A stretch of 64,000 nucleotides of DNA from Xiphydria camelus (taxonomy: Eukaryota; Arthropoda; Insecta; Hymenoptera; Xiphydriidae). This document shows positions 43,886 to 54,837 of this stretch, in pieces; within the stretch, counting starts at the first letter, position 1; every line of letters begins with the position of its first letter. The translations under genes and the position numbers were made by a program. The notes below the pieces were generated by a model that was not told the origin of the DNA, did not search any database, and worked only from the letters and a program-made list of their open reading frames with translations. The stretch lies in the NCBI GenBank assembly GCA_963678675.1, contig OY783195.1:14984143-15048142 (forward strand), read 5' to 3'.

Positions 43886-44750
43886 ATAAGTATGTATGTA
43901 TGCAAATCGTTGAAACATGGTTTGTAAAAGTGTTACCTATCGATTTCTCGTGTATTCACCGCTTAGATTTTAGACCTGTATGTAAGTACCTAATCTATAC
44001 AGCATTTAGACTAGCGTATGCTGTGCTAGCGTCTAGCCAGTGTTCCCGAGTGTTACCGAACTCACAATCAGTCCAATGCTACTGTTCGGTCGCCGCGCGA
44101 TCAAAGTCTCTCGGATCTCCTCGAGGTCGTAAATCTCGAGTACACTATACGTGACGCGGCTATGCGAATTAACCGAACGTACCGGAAGATGTCTTTCAAT
44201 CTATCGGCTAGTTTAATTAATCTTACACTGCCCGAGTCCAAAGTGCGAGGGTACCATTAATTACAATTTTCCGAGTCTCGCACTTCACGATCGAGAAAAC
44301 CGAATACTCGTTCTCGACTGTGGGAATCAATAGTGAATTAAATTCCTGGATATGCTTGTCATTAAGTTTTCCCTAATTGGCCATTGACTGCATTCGTCAT
44401 TCCTCCCCTTAAGGGAGTTCCTCCGCGACAACCTCAACCAAAAGTTACATACCATGTTCATGATTAAAATATTGATAATTGGTTTAATTAGTAGTAAATA
44501 AAATTAAAAACTACGCAATATTGACTCGGTACTAATAGATAATACGATGGATATCATTTATTGCCGTAAAATATATTCTATATTGTGATTGTGATCTACC
44601 ATTGTCAGTAAACTGTTTGCCGGGACTGTCCGGGCTTTGCCCCAATACACGAAATAGCTTGTATATACAAACGACGCACTCTTCTGTGTGCGTGTCAGCG
44701 ACCATCGTGGCTCGCTGTCCCGTTCCCCCTCCATGCACTCGTTCGCCTTG
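43886..44750. other. Inner sequence of the 14.5-kb element
   Basis: This stretch has no supported gene. Words such as TCCGAGTCTCGCACTT near 44261 mirror AGTCCAAAGTGCGAGG near 44236, so some local folding is possible. Confidence 0.3.
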
Positions 44751-46485
44751 TAGCCCAGTCGGGTTAGTCAAAAAAAAGGCTTTACCTTGCAAAAATTACC
44801 GACAGAAATTTTATTGCTCTAACCTTTAGGGGGGGCCACTGGTAGTCTAAATTCAAAATCGCGACCAAATTCCACCGGAGTGTTAGCCGCCATATTGCAT
44901 TTGACGAGTAATCGATTTTGCTCAATATCTCGGCCTTTTTCAACTTTTCAACAAAAATAGTAAGGACTTAAGTTGTAAATTTGATTCTCTACAACTTTAG
45001 TCCTTACAATTTTTATCGTGCGATTAATATTTTTTGAATTAACCGGGAAAAAAGTGGTAAAGCATAATTATCGAACTATCTCGTTTATTATTAAATTCTT
45101 CAATACTCTCCAGAAAAATCAAGATTTCAGAGCAGATCTGAATTTATTCCAAGAACACAGCGTCAACAAACATGTGTTAGCAACAGCTGGGGAATGCTTT
45201 TTAATCGCCTCATTTGGAGGTGGCCAAGACGTCAAATCGCTCGACATTCTGCGATTCAAGTGCTTCGCCAAATCAGTTAATAAAAATAAATTTAACCTAG
45301 CTGGTCTTCCACCCACCTCAACAGCGACGCAACAGCATGTTTACCGGACGTATTTACAGGTGCAAATATGGCTGCAGTACGATATGAATGCCACAGAATG
45401 GGGTTGGAAAAAAACTTCCCGCGGGTTACAACCCATAACCACCACTGCAGAACCCGCACCCGAAACGTTGCTCAGAACGATTTCTTGCAAATGCAAGACA
45501 AATTGCGGCAAAATGTGCGGGTGTCGTAACGCAGATCTAAAATGTTCAGTTATATGCCAAAGCTGCAGTGGTGAGACATGCGACAATGTTGTCGAACTTC
45601 ACGAGCTACTTGATGACGACGAAGATGATTGTGCTATCGAAAATCCTGCCCGATCAACATCGAACATCAGCAATGAATGTCAGGAGATCTGGGAAGAGAA
45701 AACCGACGATGTTGAATTGGCAGGACCATCGTCGAAAAAAAAGAGTCAAGTAATTCCAACAACACCTTGGAAAAAAAAGGTTTGGCCGTCTGAAGATTAC
45801 AAGAAACAAAAGACAAAAACATCGCCTGGATTCTTAACGCTTGCAAGAAAAATCGAAATTCCAGCTTCAAACTCTTATAAGGAAGAAGACGGCAGAAACC
45901 GCAACAAACTTGCAAGCGATAAAACGTGGATTAGGCCTACTGGGAATACCACGAAAAAAAAACGCGCCTAGAACTCTACCCTGTGGTGGTGCGGAAGGAG
46001 TACGCAAGATACAATTTTTACGTTGCCGTGTGCCTTTATCGTAATCATAGGACCTTAAATATTAGTTCTCTAGAGAAAAAATCATAGAGATCAAAATTGT
46101 AGGAAATTTAATTCTATACAACTTTATTCTTATACATTTATGTCCTAAAGTTAATAATAAACGAGATAGTTCGATAATTATACTTTACCACTTTTTCCCC
46201 GCTTAATTCAAAAAATATTAATCACACGATAAAAATTGTAAGGACTAAAGTTGTAGAGAATCAAATTTGCAACAACTTAAGTCTTACTATTTTTGTTGAA
46301 AAGTTGAAAAAGGCCGAGATATTGAGCAAAAACGATTCCTCGTCACATTCAATATGGCGGCTAACGCTCCGGTGGAATTTGGTCGCGATTTTGAATTTAG
46401 ACTACCAGTGGCCCCCCCTAAAGGTTAGAGCAATAAAATTTCTGTCGGTAATTTTTGCAAGGTCATATGCTAACCCGACTGGGCT
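44751..46485 (+). mobile_element. TAGCCCAG-end transposon, exact TTG duplication
   Basis: The ends TAGCCCAGTCGGGTTAG and complement enclose 1735 bp, with TTG at 44748-44750 and 46486-46488. The arms are about 340 bp. The gene inside keeps only the CXC end of the protein described at 37091-39165. The two elements share the TAGCC(C/T)A ends, a 3-bp duplication and the gene, so they belong to one superfamily. Confidence 0.8.
45018..45971 (+). CDS. C-terminal part of the PIN/CXC transposon protein, open frame
   Basis: The frame is open for 317 codons but begins at GTG inside the left arm, so it lacks its own start and the nuclease part. The order is LATAGECFLIASFGGG, then LAGLPPTSTATQQHVYRTYL, ATEWGWKKTSRGLQPIT, a CXC block (SCKCKTNCGKMCGCRN, then LKCSVICQSCSGETC), an acidic stretch (LLDDDEDDC) and a lysine-rich end (KKKSQVIPTTPWKKKVW). 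The CXC block binds zinc in tesmin-like proteins and probably DNA here. It matches 38700-39165 in order and spacing and is the better preserved copy. It may be expressed only if fused to an upstream exon. Confidence 0.6.
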   Translation: MRLIFFELTGKKVVKHNYRTISFIIKFFNTLQKNQDFRADLNLFQEHSVNKHVLATAGECFLIASFGGGQDVKSLDILRFKCFAKSVNKNKFNLAGLPPTSTATQQHVYRTYLQVQIWLQYDMNATEWGWKKTSRGLQPITTTAEPAPETLLRTISCKCKTNCGKMCGCRNADLKCSVICQSCSGETCDNVVELHELLDDDEDDCAIENPARSTSNISNECQEIWEEKTDDVELAGPSSKKKSQVIPTTPWKKKVWPSEDYKKQKTKTSPGFLTLARKIEIPASNSYKEEDGRNRNKLASDKTWIRPTGNTTKKKRA

Positions 46486-46488
46486 ATT

Positions 46489-46938
46489 GCAGATATCAAG
46501 AGATACGGTAGTGTCTCGCAGCATGTTCATTCAAGTCATCAGAACGACGCCGCCAGCGCTGTCGCCGCGAGCACCCGTGTATCTTTACAGGAAAAATGTC
46601 TGCCCCCTTCACCCCTCAATTTTAACATCGAATTTTCTCAATAAATATACGGTTATAACCAAAACTATGCTTAGTTACGCCATATAAATCGACTATTCTC
46701 TATCGATAGAGACCAGAGTAAATGTTGTAAGTTACATATTAACAGAGATTTTTCCTTAGCAACGCGAAGCCACGCCCCTCGCGCCTCAAAAGTCGAGAAT
46801 CCGATTTCTCGGGCGATATATATATGTCAAAATCTAACAAAAATTCCACCTGTCTTCGGCGATATTCGGCCATGGTCGGAAATGTGTACACAGATGCGGC
46901 CACACGCATACGCCATCAAATGTATGGGAGAGTGTGTG
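46489..46938. other. Unassigned spacer
   Basis: No feature is supported. A palindromic TCTCTATCGATAGAGA lies near 46695. Confidence 0.3.
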
Positions 46939-48519
46939 AAGGTACGTACAAACCGGGCAACAAAGTGTTGGCAACATGTTGGCAACACGTCGATATCGGT
47001 GTTGGCAACATGTTGGCAACTCGTCGGTGGATACTCGTCGACAGCGTAGCAGTACAGACCAGCCAACAAATGTTGGCAACATGTTGGCAACACGTTCATC
47101 CCCACGTGTCTCCCGTCGACTAGCAACAGCGGGCGGCATGACATCAAAGAGAATGGTCGCCTGTTGCTGGTATCCGTGTTTCCCATTTCAAATGGGAAAA
47201 AGTTGACAACATCCTCGCAACATCCACGCAAAAGGGACGGAATTTCAGAAAGTCGATTCATACCTCTTTTAATACTTTTAATAGCACATCGATCATAAAT
47301 AACTCTCCGACTATAATATAATTTTTATTGGATTCCTCGCCTGCTCAGCTACTCCCGCCGTCGCCGCCGCTACACAAATTTCTTGACAGGATCGTCGCCG
47401 CGGCGACGGTAAATTTTCCGACCCACGCACGAAAGTGGTTAATCGCGTCATCGGCACGGCATGTCAAAATACTGACTGGATCAAATCCTTTCCTTCTCCT
47501 TTTTTATTATTATATATTATTATATAAAATAGTTTTTTAATAAATGCGTGGATAAAACCGTGTCGCCGAAAACCCCGGCGACTTTGGGACCCGATGCGCG
47601 GAGCCAGGTACTTACCCCCCGGGGGTTGGGGAGCAAAGCTAGTACATACAAATAAATATACTACCGCCCACTTGACACGGCCCGGCAGGGACCACATGTG
47701 GCAGGGACCGTCGCGGACGGGTTTCAACGCTTCCGATCCTTTCCGTCAAACGACGGGACAGTCATAAAGACTAGAGTCTGTTTTCCGTCGCACACCTTTT
47801 CCGGAAAAGGTTAATTAACGGACGAATCGAAATAAGCCGTTTCCCGCAATATCTATTCTAATAAACAATGTTCCGTCTTTGCGCGACGGACTACGCGCCA
47901 AATTAATCTTGCGTGGTGGGTTTAGGATAAATAAAATTATACCAATTGGTAAGGGAAGACAAACAATGCATTAACTTTATTTGCGAACTGTTCCGGTCGC
48001 TCGCAGGTTTTCAAACTAACTGGTCGCTCTTTGACCCTGTGGTAATGATGAACTTTCCCGGATCTAATTTATGGCTTTAACGGCCCGAGGAGTGTCGAAT
48101 TTCTCCCTCACGCCGGTCTACGGACGAAATGCGAAGAGCATTTGAGCGAATATACGACAGACAATTTATTAATAATTTATTAATCCATAGTGGTCACACG
48201 GGGTCCAGTGGACCCCATGCTAATAAAATATACATTTTTCTCATGAAAACAGTTTTTTCACTTTATTTTATACGTTCAAAACCGACCTATTTGATTGTAC
48301 GAGTTTCATGAAAATTAATATCTTGAAACTGTAGAATAAATATACTTTTGTCAAAGCTCGTTGTAATACTGTATCCAGATACGAGTTGATGTTGGCAACA
48401 TCTATGTTGCCAACTTGTTCCGCCTGTTGCCAACCTGTTGCCAACATGTTGCCAACATGTTACCAACATATGTTGTCAACATGTTGCCAACACTTTGTTG
48501 GCCGGTTTGTACGTACCTT
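46939..48519. mobile_element. Inverted-repeat element with iterated TTGGCAACATG
   Basis: AAGGTACGTACAAACCGG and its complement form the ends. Just inside each end, the word TGTTGGCAACATGTTGGCAAC and variants are repeated (46971-47095 on the left and 48390-48495 on the right). The word is itself a near palindrome. A likely solo LTR sits in the centre. The target duplication is not clear and no gene is visible. Confidence 0.65.
47561..48278. mobile_element. Possible solo LTR, 718 bp, AAACCG on both sides
   Basis: It starts TGTCGCCG and ends TACGTTCA, with AAACCG at 47555-47560 and 48279-48284. AATAAA occurs near 48219. It is GC-rich in its first two thirds. A 6-bp duplication is on the long side for LTR elements, so coincidence is possible. 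Confidence 0.45.
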
Positions 48520-48939
48520 GAGAGAATATATTCCTTGAATTTTTAGTTGTTTTTCAAAATTAATAAAATATTTCCATTCGCGAAACGATATCCCTCGCAT
48601 TTTTTCGATCCTCGGACGCGCTTGTTAATAAAAAGTAAAAATTCAGTGTAATCGGAGTAGTGAATCTCAATAGTGGTGAATGTGATAGCTTGATAATCGT
48701 CGAGATAGTGAACGGATGCAGTGGTATTCTTCTCTAGTTGCCTGTGCATCAAGAAAGGAGCAGGAAAGGAGACGGTCTCAGAAGAATTGCCATCAGATAA
48801 GTTTAATTGCCATCTGACAGCTTTAACCTCACTTTCAATGGAAGGACAATATCTTTGTGTTCGTTCTATTTTTTGTTTTCAGAGTCATGCGTGCACGGGA
48901 AAAATCGACGGTTTTTCTTCTCAGTCATCAATACAAGCC
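48520..48939. other. Unassigned spacer
   Basis: No gene or element is supported here. Confidence 0.3.
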
Positions 48940-49140
48940 GTGGCAGAATAGGAGATGAAATAGAATTGGATCACACAATAATCAAGTAATTACTTTATCA
49001 CTATTTTTCTCTATCGATATATTTCCTCTTTCGTACTATCACAAGTTCCAATTTACACACCGACCTGTCAAACCTGAAGTGTACACGTACCTCACTTCTA
49101 TTTCATCTCTTCTTCGTCTCCGGTGTAACGACGGTCAATG
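48940..49140 (+). repeat. Separate copy of the 50335-50830 arm sequence
   Basis: ATACAAGCCGTGGCAGAATA and then TCACTTCTATTTCATCTCTTC link this stretch to the centre of the palindrome at 50046-53290. It is a third, partial copy. Confidence 0.6.
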
Positions 49141-49279
49141 AGGAATTACTGATACCGATTAGGCAGATAAGTGCGGAATAACGTAGTATAATACGAAAGA
49201 GGAAATAATATCATTTTTAATAATTCTGTTATTATTAGAATAGAATTGATTAACTCAGATATAGTTTTTTAATTTCTAC

Positions 49280-49900
49280 GCTCGAGTAAGTTCGGTATAT
49301 TTTAAATAGTGAAATGCTGCATATGATTATGTAATTTACAATTTATTACAGATCGTATGCAAACCCGAGAAGCTTTCTTTCGAACGAGGGATCCTCCACT
49401 TGTTGTTCCAACAAGAACCAGTTGCATTAGTTGCATTCATTGCATTTGACAGGTCGGTATATAAATTGGTTCTTAATTTTTACGCTAAGTTCGGTATATT
49501 TTAAAAGTGAAATGCTACATATAATTGTGTAATTTACAATTTGTTACAGATCTTTTGCGAACCCGAGGAGGTTTCTTTCCAACGAGGGATCATCCACTTG
49601 TTGTTCCAACAAGAACCCGTTGCATTCATTGCATTTGACAGGTCGGTATATAAATTGGTAGTATAATACGAAAGAGGAAATATATCATTTTTCTTAATTC
49701 TGTCATTATTAGAATTGGTTAACTTAGATTAATATAATCTTAGTTTCTACGTTTAGTTAGTTCAGTATATTTTAAATTGTTTGTGTTATTTACAATTTGT
49801 TACAGATCGTATGCGAACCCGAGGGGGTTTCTTTCGAACGAGGGATCATCCACTTGTTGTTCCAAGAACCTGCTGCATTAGTTCTTTCGGCGAGCTGGAT
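49280..49900 (+). repeat. Three tandem units with exon-like core
   Basis: TTCGGTATATTTTAAA or a variant recurs at 49290, 49489 and 49760 (periods 199 and 271 bp). Each unit continues to TTACAGATC(G/T)T, then GAACGAGGGATC and CCACTTGTTGTTCCAA. The TTACAG step looks like a splice acceptor, but no reading frame is conserved across the three, so I do not call a gene. The last unit leads into CGAGCTGGATCTGC. Confidence 0.55.
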
Positions 49901-51113
49901 CTGCTGTCTCGAGTGCATGGACGTACGTCACTTTAAATGGATGAATATCCTTTAATATCCTCCGAACCCGTAGACTTGCTAACCTCTGATTCTAACCTTT
50001 CTTGCCATAGCCCGAATATTCGTTCGAGGGTTATTCCTTACTCTTTCTAGCAGAGCATCGATATTTTGCTGCATCTATATTATTCTTCTGGAACTTCCTA
50101 AAATAATTATAAAAACCCTATACAATTCAGCCCGAACAAGTATTTATACAATCTTATCGGACAATACCTTATCGAGGAGATTTTTCGACATAATGATTCC
50201 GAAACGTTTTTATCGAGAAGTATATATTTCTAACATACGGTAGTGTTCACGAATATTGTAAAATATCGCAGGAATGTTACAGAAAAATTACTTGCAAGAA
50301 CGTGCTTTGTGGGGTGCAAATGATGATATTTTGTAATCCATCGTTACACCAGAGGCGAAGAAGAGATGAAATAGAAGTGAGGTACATGTACACTTCACGT
50401 TTGACAGGTCGGTATATAAATTGAAACTTGTGATTGTATAATACGAAAGAGGAAAAACTTATATCGATAAAGAAAAAAATAAAATAAAGTAGTTACTCTA
50501 TTATTGTAATCCAATTCCATTATATCCCTTATTTTTCTACCACGACTTTGATTGTTGATAGTGGATGGATCAACCAATAAATTTGATTTTTCTTCGCTAT
50601 CAGCAATTAAAGTCGTGGCAGAAAAATAAGTGATACAATGTTATTGGATTACAATAATGGAGTAACTACTTTATTATTATTTTTTCTTTATCGATATAAG
50701 TTTTTCCTCTTTCATATTATACTATCACAAGTTTCAATTTATATACCGACCTGTCAAACGTCAAGTGTACATGTATGTACCTCACTTCTATTTCATCTCT
50801 TCTTTACCTTTGGTGTAACGATGGAAATTACAAAACATCATCATTTACACCCCGCAAAGCACGTTATTGCAAGTAACTTTTCTGTAACATTCCTGCGATA
50901 TTTTACAATATTCGTGAACACTACCGTATGTTAGAAACATTCCTTTACGCATAATATATATTTCTCGATAAATTCGCGAACATTGCAAAACATCATAGAA
51001 ACATTTCGGAATCATTACGTCGAAAGATCTCCTCGATAAGGTACAGCTCGATAAGATTGTACTTGTTAGGGCTGAATTATATGGGGGTTTTATAATTATT
51101 TTACAGGGTGGCC

Positions 51114-53204
51114 ACAGAATCTGGCTGAAAAAATTCCCTGACTTTTCCAGGTTTTCCAGACCGATTTTTAGAATTTTCCAGACGGAAAAAGAAGCAAAAT
51201 TCTTTATTTTTTATATTCAAGCCTCATATATTTTTTTATTAGTACAAACATAGAACACTTTTTTTTATTAGAAATAACATTAAATATATTTTTATCACAA
51301 AAATGTCAGTTTATTAAACTTTTTTTTGGGCAAAGATTTAATTTCATTGTTTCCTTAAAAGTAAAATCAATTTTTCTGTTGTTTCACTTTAATTCTCTCA
51401 TTTCTTCGTCTATCGCAGACAATTTTTGTTGAGTTTCTTGCAATACTTTCGCTTTCTCAGCGGCCAGTGCTTTCAGCTTCAATTTTGTGAGTCGTTTTTC
51501 ATTTTCTTCTTCCTCACGATTTTTTGTCTCGCATTTTGTTCTCTCTAGTGCTTCGCCATATCGGTTACGAGCATTGCGACAAGAGTGCATCAACTGCTTC
51601 GTTATACCCACATTTTCCATCCGACCAAGATCAGTGACTGAATCATACACTTGTCTCTGGGCTACCAGTGATTGTTCGCTCAGATTTTCGACCAAACACT
51701 CCATGTTGACTGAGAAACCTCTTTCCAACGAGGCATTTCCGTGTGATAAAATGAAAACCATTTTGAGAAATGATCGAAGTTCCTCATAGTCTGACGTCTT
51801 GGGTATTAGCTCATGTACCCAGAGGTGATCCAGTCTGATCTCAGAAAAACTCGTTAATATTGTGGAAAATAATTCAGTAGCACAAACCGCTTTGAACTGT
51901 TTATCTATTTTATCTGCAGTGATACCTGAAATCCAGTTAGACTCAGTGAAAACCTCCAAAGCTAACTGCAGTCGTTTGTAGCGTAAGTTAGATTCTGTCA
52001 CAATTTGGGGATCCAAAAAAGAAATTCCTTTCGTTAGTCTGAATTTTAATGGACTACGTGTCATCAACGAATCACAAAGTTTCTTTAGAATTTTCTTACA
52101 ATCGTGTCTAAATTGAAGTATTTCACGATCCTTGATTAATTTTCGAACTGATCGAATTGCGTCACGTGTCACGTATCCCAAATGGATTTCTTTATCAGGA
52201 ATTAAATTTTTTTCATCATTAATATCAATTTTTGTTACGTTTACTTCTTCTTCAAGTACATTTTGTTTTACAAATCGTGCCATCAGAGTTTTCATAAAAG
52301 CCAATAGAGACTCGTGCAACAGAGGTGCAAGTGGCTCATCACTTTGAAATTTTATTAAAAATGGCTCGATATCCGATGCAATGGATTGAAAAAATCCAAG
52401 TTTAGCTCGTAATAGTAACTCGTAATAGTTTAGATAGTAACAATATGGATCCTGGAGTAATTCACATACTGTTTGGAAACTTTCACAGCTAGGAGCTTTC
52501 TTATCAGCTTTTGCTTTTTCCACATATTGCTCGAGATTCGGAATTATACGTATGGTACGTTCAGTTACTTTCTCATTTTCTATCCATCGGATTGCACAAA
52601 ACTTCATTGGGAATTCAGAAAAACCTGTGTAATGAGTATAATCAGCTCGGCGCACAGGAACATTGAAAAAAAGATAGTAAATGGAACGTAAAAACGAAGG
52701 TATTTTCCAGTTCGTAGCCTTAAAACCATTTTTAAATGTGATAAAAAGTTCATTTTTTTCACATTTATTCATATAAGTATTAAATTGAAATCGTGCTTAC
52801 CTTTTAATTCAAACACTGTCTGTCAGTTACATTTCGTAAAATTTGTAGTTACAAATTTCGCATCGGTGTTTAGCCGGTTGCACGATGAAAAAAAAAACAA
52901 TTATGGCGACCGTAAATTTTGCGCGAATTCAATCGATAAATGTAGAGTACAAATGAAATGACACATAATGCATGGTAATCGATCTACATTATCTATTGTG
53001 TAGACTTTCCTACCTAAATGAATCAAGTACTGTTTTATCAGCAAATCGAACTTTTAAAAAAATAAAAAAAAATACAAGGTACGTTCAAATGAAAATTCCA
53101 GATTTTACGCAAAATTCCCTGACTTTTCCATGACTTTTTTCAGATTTGAAAAATTCCCTGACTTTTCCAGGTTTTCCAGAATTCCAGAGTATGTGGCCAC
53201 CCTG
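51114..53204 (-). mobile_element. hAT-like transposon, 2.1 kb
   Basis: CAGGGTGGCCACA marks both ends, and AATTCCCTGACTTTTCCAGG follows on both sides, repeated twice on the right. TTTTA flanks both ends, and the mirror arm of the host palindrome confirms a single copy in the empty site. Five bases is short for hAT (usually 8). The gene on the minus strand is open. Confidence 0.75.
51384..52772 (-). CDS. hAT-like transposase, C-terminal part, 462 codons, open
   Basis: The ATG at 52772 opens an uninterrupted frame: MNKCEKNELFITFKNG, then FPMKFCAIRWIENEKVTERT, SCESFQTVCELLQDPYC, KKILKKLCDSLMTRSPLKF, and MVFILSHGNASLERGFSVNM near residue 340. The last is the hAT-type C-terminal dimerisation block, normally of the form SNASVERxFS. 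The end is a charged coiled coil (KLTKLKLKALAAEKAKVLQ). Compared with full hAT proteins the zinc-finger start and the first catalytic Asp are absent, unless supplied by an upstream exon: GTAAGC near 52800 could be a donor. This is the only long intact frame in the window, which suggests recent insertion or a conserved C-terminal product. Confidence 0.7.
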   Translation of the reverse strand: MNKCEKNELFITFKNGFKATNWKIPSFLRSIYYLFFNVPVRRADYTHYTGFSEFPMKFCAIRWIENEKVTERTIRIIPNLEQYVEKAKADKKAPSCESFQTVCELLQDPYCYYLNYYELLLRAKLGFFQSIASDIEPFLIKFQSDEPLAPLLHESLLAFMKTLMARFVKQNVLEEEVNVTKIDINDEKNLIPDKEIHLGYVTRDAIRSVRKLIKDREILQFRHDCKKILKKLCDSLMTRSPLKFRLTKGISFLDPQIVTESNLRYKRLQLALEVFTESNWISGITADKIDKQFKAVCATELFSTILTSFSEIRLDHLWVHELIPKTSDYEELRSFLKMVFILSHGNASLERGFSVNMECLVENLSEQSLVAQRQVYDSVTDLGRMENVGITKQLMHSCRNARNRYGEALERTKCETKNREEEENEKRLTKLKLKALAAEKAKVLQETQQKLSAIDEEMRELK

Positions 53205-53514
53205 TTTTAGGACGTCCCAGAAGAATACAGGTGCAGCAAAATATCGATGCTGTGCTGGAAATTTATTTACGAGTAAGGGCGAAATTTCAGCGATGCATGC
53301 AAAAGGATTTCTTAAAGCTATTCCAACGTCTCGAGTTAATATTATGTAACAACATATATACTGTCATAAGTGGTATCTTTACATGTGATGAAACAATTCG
53401 TCACGGTCATTGGAAGAGTAAACAGTATGTCCGATGGTAAACCCTAACTTTTGAATTTCCCTGACATTTGGCTGGAAGTGATTGGGTCGTTTCTCTAGTC
53501 ATTCATAGAATTGG

Positions 53515-53880
53515 TTTCGGGAGAGTGCGCTGCGGTCTTACAAGCCGTAAAAGCGAGAAGTGTCGAGCGTCTGCCCCCCCCCCCCCCCCCAAGAGGCCCC
53601 TTTCTCTAACTCGCTCGCAAAGTTGCGTATACGCATCTTAGCCAATAGACCAATCAGGACCAAGTATTCCATTGTGGTGGGGGTCCTGATTGGTCTACTC
53701 GCTAAGAAACGTATACGTTTCTCTTGCAAGAGAGTTAGAGAAAGGGGACCCTGATCTCCCAGTAGCTGTCAATTCGGGAGATCGAAACATCTAACCTCGA
53801 AATGTTTAATTTGTAAATAATGGTGAATAATGTGTAGAAGTGATAGGAAATAATCATTCGGGTTTCTTCGATGAGATTCC
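53515..53880. mobile_element. Degraded MITE of the CCGYATGT family with hairpin insertion
   Basis: GAGTGCGCTGCGG..GCGAGAAGTGTCG on the left and GTCAATTCGGGAGATCGAAAC on the right match the interior of the MITEs at 3614 and 8842. Between them, 53590-53745 is a separate hairpin (CCCTTTCTCTAACTC pairs with GAGTTAGAGAAAGGG) following a run of C. The outer ends are lost. Confidence 0.5.
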
Positions 53881-53952
53881 CCAAGTGTTTAAAAATCGGT
53901 GTCCGATTTTTGATATAACTGTTGCTTCAACTTCCAGTGATATTAATTGTAT

Positions 53953-54730
53953 TACTGCAGAACGAGTAGGTTAAAAGATTTTCGTGAAGACTCACGATTT
54001 TCTGATATGTCATTTTGTACAGGTGCAACCGAAGAGGATCTAGCTCGTGACCTGTCCGTAAAAAGATGACTCGATGGACATCGGAGAATGTCAGGCTTGT
54101 CACCGAGCGCCTATTACCCACGATACGTTAATTGCAATACGCGCTTCTCGTTTCATTCAACTATTCCAGCGTTAAATAACTTGTACTTCTTTCAAGGTAA
54201 TAGCCTTTTATGAACTGTTCGTGGTAGGAGGCAGCGATCGATAATAGAGACTCGTCGTAGACAAGTTCGTCTATTAAAACTAAAAGGCAATTGGTGTGGT
54301 TAACATAATCGTGATTCGGGTGATGGGTGTTTCAAAAGAGGTAAGTTGATACTAAACATCGGGTGCTGTAAGCTGACTTGCTAGTGTACTTTGCAACTGG
54401 AACATCATGGCAGGAATAATTTGTCTACGATTAGTCACAATCATTGATCGTTGCCCCCTACGATCAACAATTCGTACAAGGTAAATGCTTTGAAAGAAGT
54501 AAAAGTTACTTAGAGCAGGAATAGTTGAAACGAAAATCGCATATTGCAATGAAAGTACTATGGGTGAAAGGCGCTCGATGACAAGCCTGATATTCTCCGA
54601 TCCATCGAGTCATCTTTTTACGGACAGGACATGAGCTAGATCCTCTTCGGTTGCACCTGTACGAGATGACATGTCAGAAAATCGTGAGTCTTCATGAAAA
54701 TCTTATAACCTATTCGTTCTGCAATAATAC
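53953..54730. repeat. Inverted repeat pair, arms of about 160 bp
   Basis: 53953-54118 and 54570-54730 are inverted copies (TCACGATTTTCTGA, GGTGCAACCGAAGAGGATC). The 450 bp between them carry no gene I can support. This may be one foldback element. Confidence 0.55.
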
Positions 54731-54837
54731 TTAATAATAAAAAGCGATTCTCCTACATGTACATATTCTCCTGATGAATAAATTCCAAAAATAGTAGTGA
54801 AATCTCTCCACAAAAACAGATTCTCTGTAAAAAAAGG

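Larger units (their letters stand above)
50046..53290. mobile_element. Large foldback element, right arm split by a hAT-like insertion
   Basis: The sequence folds back around 50580. The left arm (50046-50570) pairs with 50610-51113 plus 53205-53290. Shared words include CGATATTTTGCTGC (50060) and GCAGCAAAATATCGATG (53234). The left arm reads TTCCTAAAATAATTATAA straight through, giving the empty site for the hAT-like element in the right arm. No coding sequence of its own. Confidence 0.75.

Noticed and set aside
46824..47261. Overlapping frames rich in Asn, Met and Leu around 47 kb
   Set aside because: They arise from the TTGGCAACATG repeats, read in several frames.
49000..51000. Repeated units considered as a CRISPR array
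   Set aside because: Units are 200-270 bp and not spaced by unique short spacers. The sequence is eukaryotic in every other respect.
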